From NCBI GenBank assembly GCA_900752785.1, contig CAADWP010000162.1, positions 1 to 33,809 of the forward strand: 33,809 nt of DNA, read 5' to 3'. Origin of the DNA: an uncultured Ruminococcus sp. GTDB taxonomy: Bacteria; Bacillota; Clostridia; Oscillospirales; Ruminococcaceae. Position numbers and translations under genes: made by a program. The notes under the pieces are model-generated. The model saw nothing but the letters and a program-made list of their open reading frames with translations, was not told where the DNA came from and searched no databases. Of the stretch, positions 33,454 through 33,809 are shown piece by piece (positions within the stretch are counted from its first letter, which is position 1; the number at the start of each line of letters is the position of its first letter).

Positions 33454-33639
33454 ATTATGTTTGTCCGCAGGAGCAGATTTTTTCCGCGGATTTCTCCTTT
33501 CACCGGAATTTCCGGCGAAAGCAGGAGAGCGTTGAGCTTCCGCCGGATTAAATGGTAATTTTCAAATTCCCATACGGGTCGGAACTCATAATGCACCTCC
33601 TGAATTATTTCCCGATATACCCGGGCTATATTTACTCTA
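33454..33639 (-). promoter_or_regulatory. structured leader of corA
   Basis: About 186 nt lie between the predicted start and the corA ATG. In order the RNA has: a 13-codon ORF (33548-33589); hairpin A, a 10-bp stem pairing 33537-33546 with 33512-33521; hairpin B, CCGGAAATTCCGG at 33503-33515, which shares 33512-33515 with A; an AAAGGAG at 33492-33498; and a weaker hairpin C pairing 33486-33490 with 33464-33468. It does not show the M-box sequence signature. A and B cannot form together, which is the arrangement expected of a leader switch; this is inference. Confidence 0.5.
33548..33589 (-). CDS. possible 13-residue leader peptide upstream of corA
   Basis: The peptide would be MSSDPYGNLKITI, with AGGAGG 6 nt before the ATG, the best ribosome binding site between the promoter and corA. 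It ends 1 nt before hairpin A begins. Mg2+ transporter genes in enterobacteria (mgtA, corA) use short leader peptides, so the arrangement is suggestive. No sequence similarity to those is claimed. A longer overlapping frame that ends at the corA ATGA is the alternative reading. Confidence 0.4.
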   Translation of the reverse strand: MSSDPYGNLKITI

Positions 33640-33641
33640 AA

Positions 33642-33717
33642 TAATATTATATCATATAATATAAGAAATAGCAACAGGCGCGGAGATAATTTTCCGAAAT
33701 TTATTTTTTCAGCGCGA
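33642..33717. repeat. palindromic interspersed element, copy 2
   Basis: It matches the complement of 22351-22457: 19 identical nt (AATATTATATCATATAATA), a short variable stretch, AATAGCAACAGGCGCG, one changed base, then 25 identical nt (AGATAATTTTCCGAAATTTA and the Ts that follow). The outer arm after 33708 has diverged or is truncated. Confidence 0.75.
33646..33674 (-). promoter_or_regulatory. promoter of corA, inside element copy 2
   Basis: On the minus strand, TTGCTA (33669-33674), 17 nt, TATAAT (33646-33651): the same hexamers and spacing as at 22426-22454. Confidence 0.65.
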
Positions 33718-33809
33718 ACACGGGTGCAGCGGTGCGGGTGTCCAGTGGACACCTCTGCAAAGCAGAAGCACCGACCGAACCGACAGGTGAGACCACGCTG
33801 CTTATATCA
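33718..33809. other. GC-richer window end, unassigned
   Basis: Its composition differs from the AT-rich element beside it. It contains a 7-bp hairpin, GGTGTCC (33737-33743) with GGACACC (33747-33753). A leftward frame with an ATG at 33752 runs through the repeat towards corA but has no ribosome binding site. I cannot tell whether this is the edge of another repeat or of a gene outside the window. Confidence 0.35.

Noticed and set aside
33454..33639. M-box (ykoK) Mg2+ riboswitch upstream of corA
   Set aside because: The characteristic conserved M-box segments are not visible and the leader is structured differently, so the known class is not claimed.
33450..33752. 100-codon leftward open frame ending at the corA start (ATGA)
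   Set aside because: Its ATG lies upstream of the corA promoter and outside the repeat, with no ribosome binding site, and most of it is encoded by repeat DNA and hairpins. A shorter version from the GTG at 33594-33596 would start inside the AGGAGG region. Kept only as an alternative to the 13-codon ORF.

Overview
The window looks like chromosome of a Gram-positive, spore-forming anaerobe of the Ruminococcus / Oscillospiraceae type. The basis is: two dockerin proteins with long threonine linkers, a GerA-type spore germination operon, clostridial small families (DUF6472, DUF4363), AGGAGG-type ribosome binding sites, sigma-A promoters close to TTGACA-17-TATAAT, and moderate to low GC. This is inference from gene content; I could not search databases. 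I see no rRNA, tRNA, CRISPR array, prophage or transposase.

Layout. 1-2.5 kb: a secreted beta-helix lipoprotein of the Cthe_2159 carbohydrate-binding type (minus). 2.5-4.2 kb: a two-gene ABC exporter (minus). 4.3-8.9 kb: the str operon rpsL-rpsG-fusA-tuf (minus), with a consensus promoter before rpsL, a second candidate promoter in an unusually long rpsL-rpsG spacer, and a separate promoter for tuf. 9.1-11.1 kb: a cohesin-like / Ig-like / dockerin protein (minus), a candidate adaptor scaffoldin. 11.1-13.9 kb: trkA-trkH potassium uptake (minus). 14.1-19.3 kb: an envelope-polymer island with an acyltransferase divergent from two tandem LtaS-like phosphotransferase paralogues. 19.4-20.8 kb: an SGNH hydrolase with a C-terminal dockerin, followed by three stacked hairpins. 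21.1-22.9 kb: a CPBP membrane protease and a Nudix hydrolase, divergent from a palindromic element that supplies both promoters. 23.0-27.2 kb: polA-rimI-tsaD-DUF6472 (plus). 27.2-31.4 kb: yetF-DUF4363-gerAA-gerAB-gerAC (minus). 31.7-32.4 kb: a cytidylate kinase-like protein (plus). 32.5-33.8 kb: a CorA-type transporter (minus) behind a structured leader and a second copy of the palindromic element.

How the parts work together. The housekeeping blocks (translation factors, polA, the t6A-synthesis gene tsaD, K+ uptake) are conventional. The accessory biology is at the cell surface: two dockerin proteins that could dock onto a cellulosome- or amylosome-like scaffold, envelope polymer modification, and a germination-receptor operon.

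The most interesting structures outside ordinary genes are: the repeated element with a fixed -35/-10 pair at 22.4 and 33.7 kb; the corA leader with a 13-codon ORF and two hairpins that exclude each other; a REP-like block that appears to have replaced the 5' end of yetF; and the rpsL-rpsG spacer. Most CDS starts below were moved downstream of the longest open frame to the start with a good ribosome binding site.
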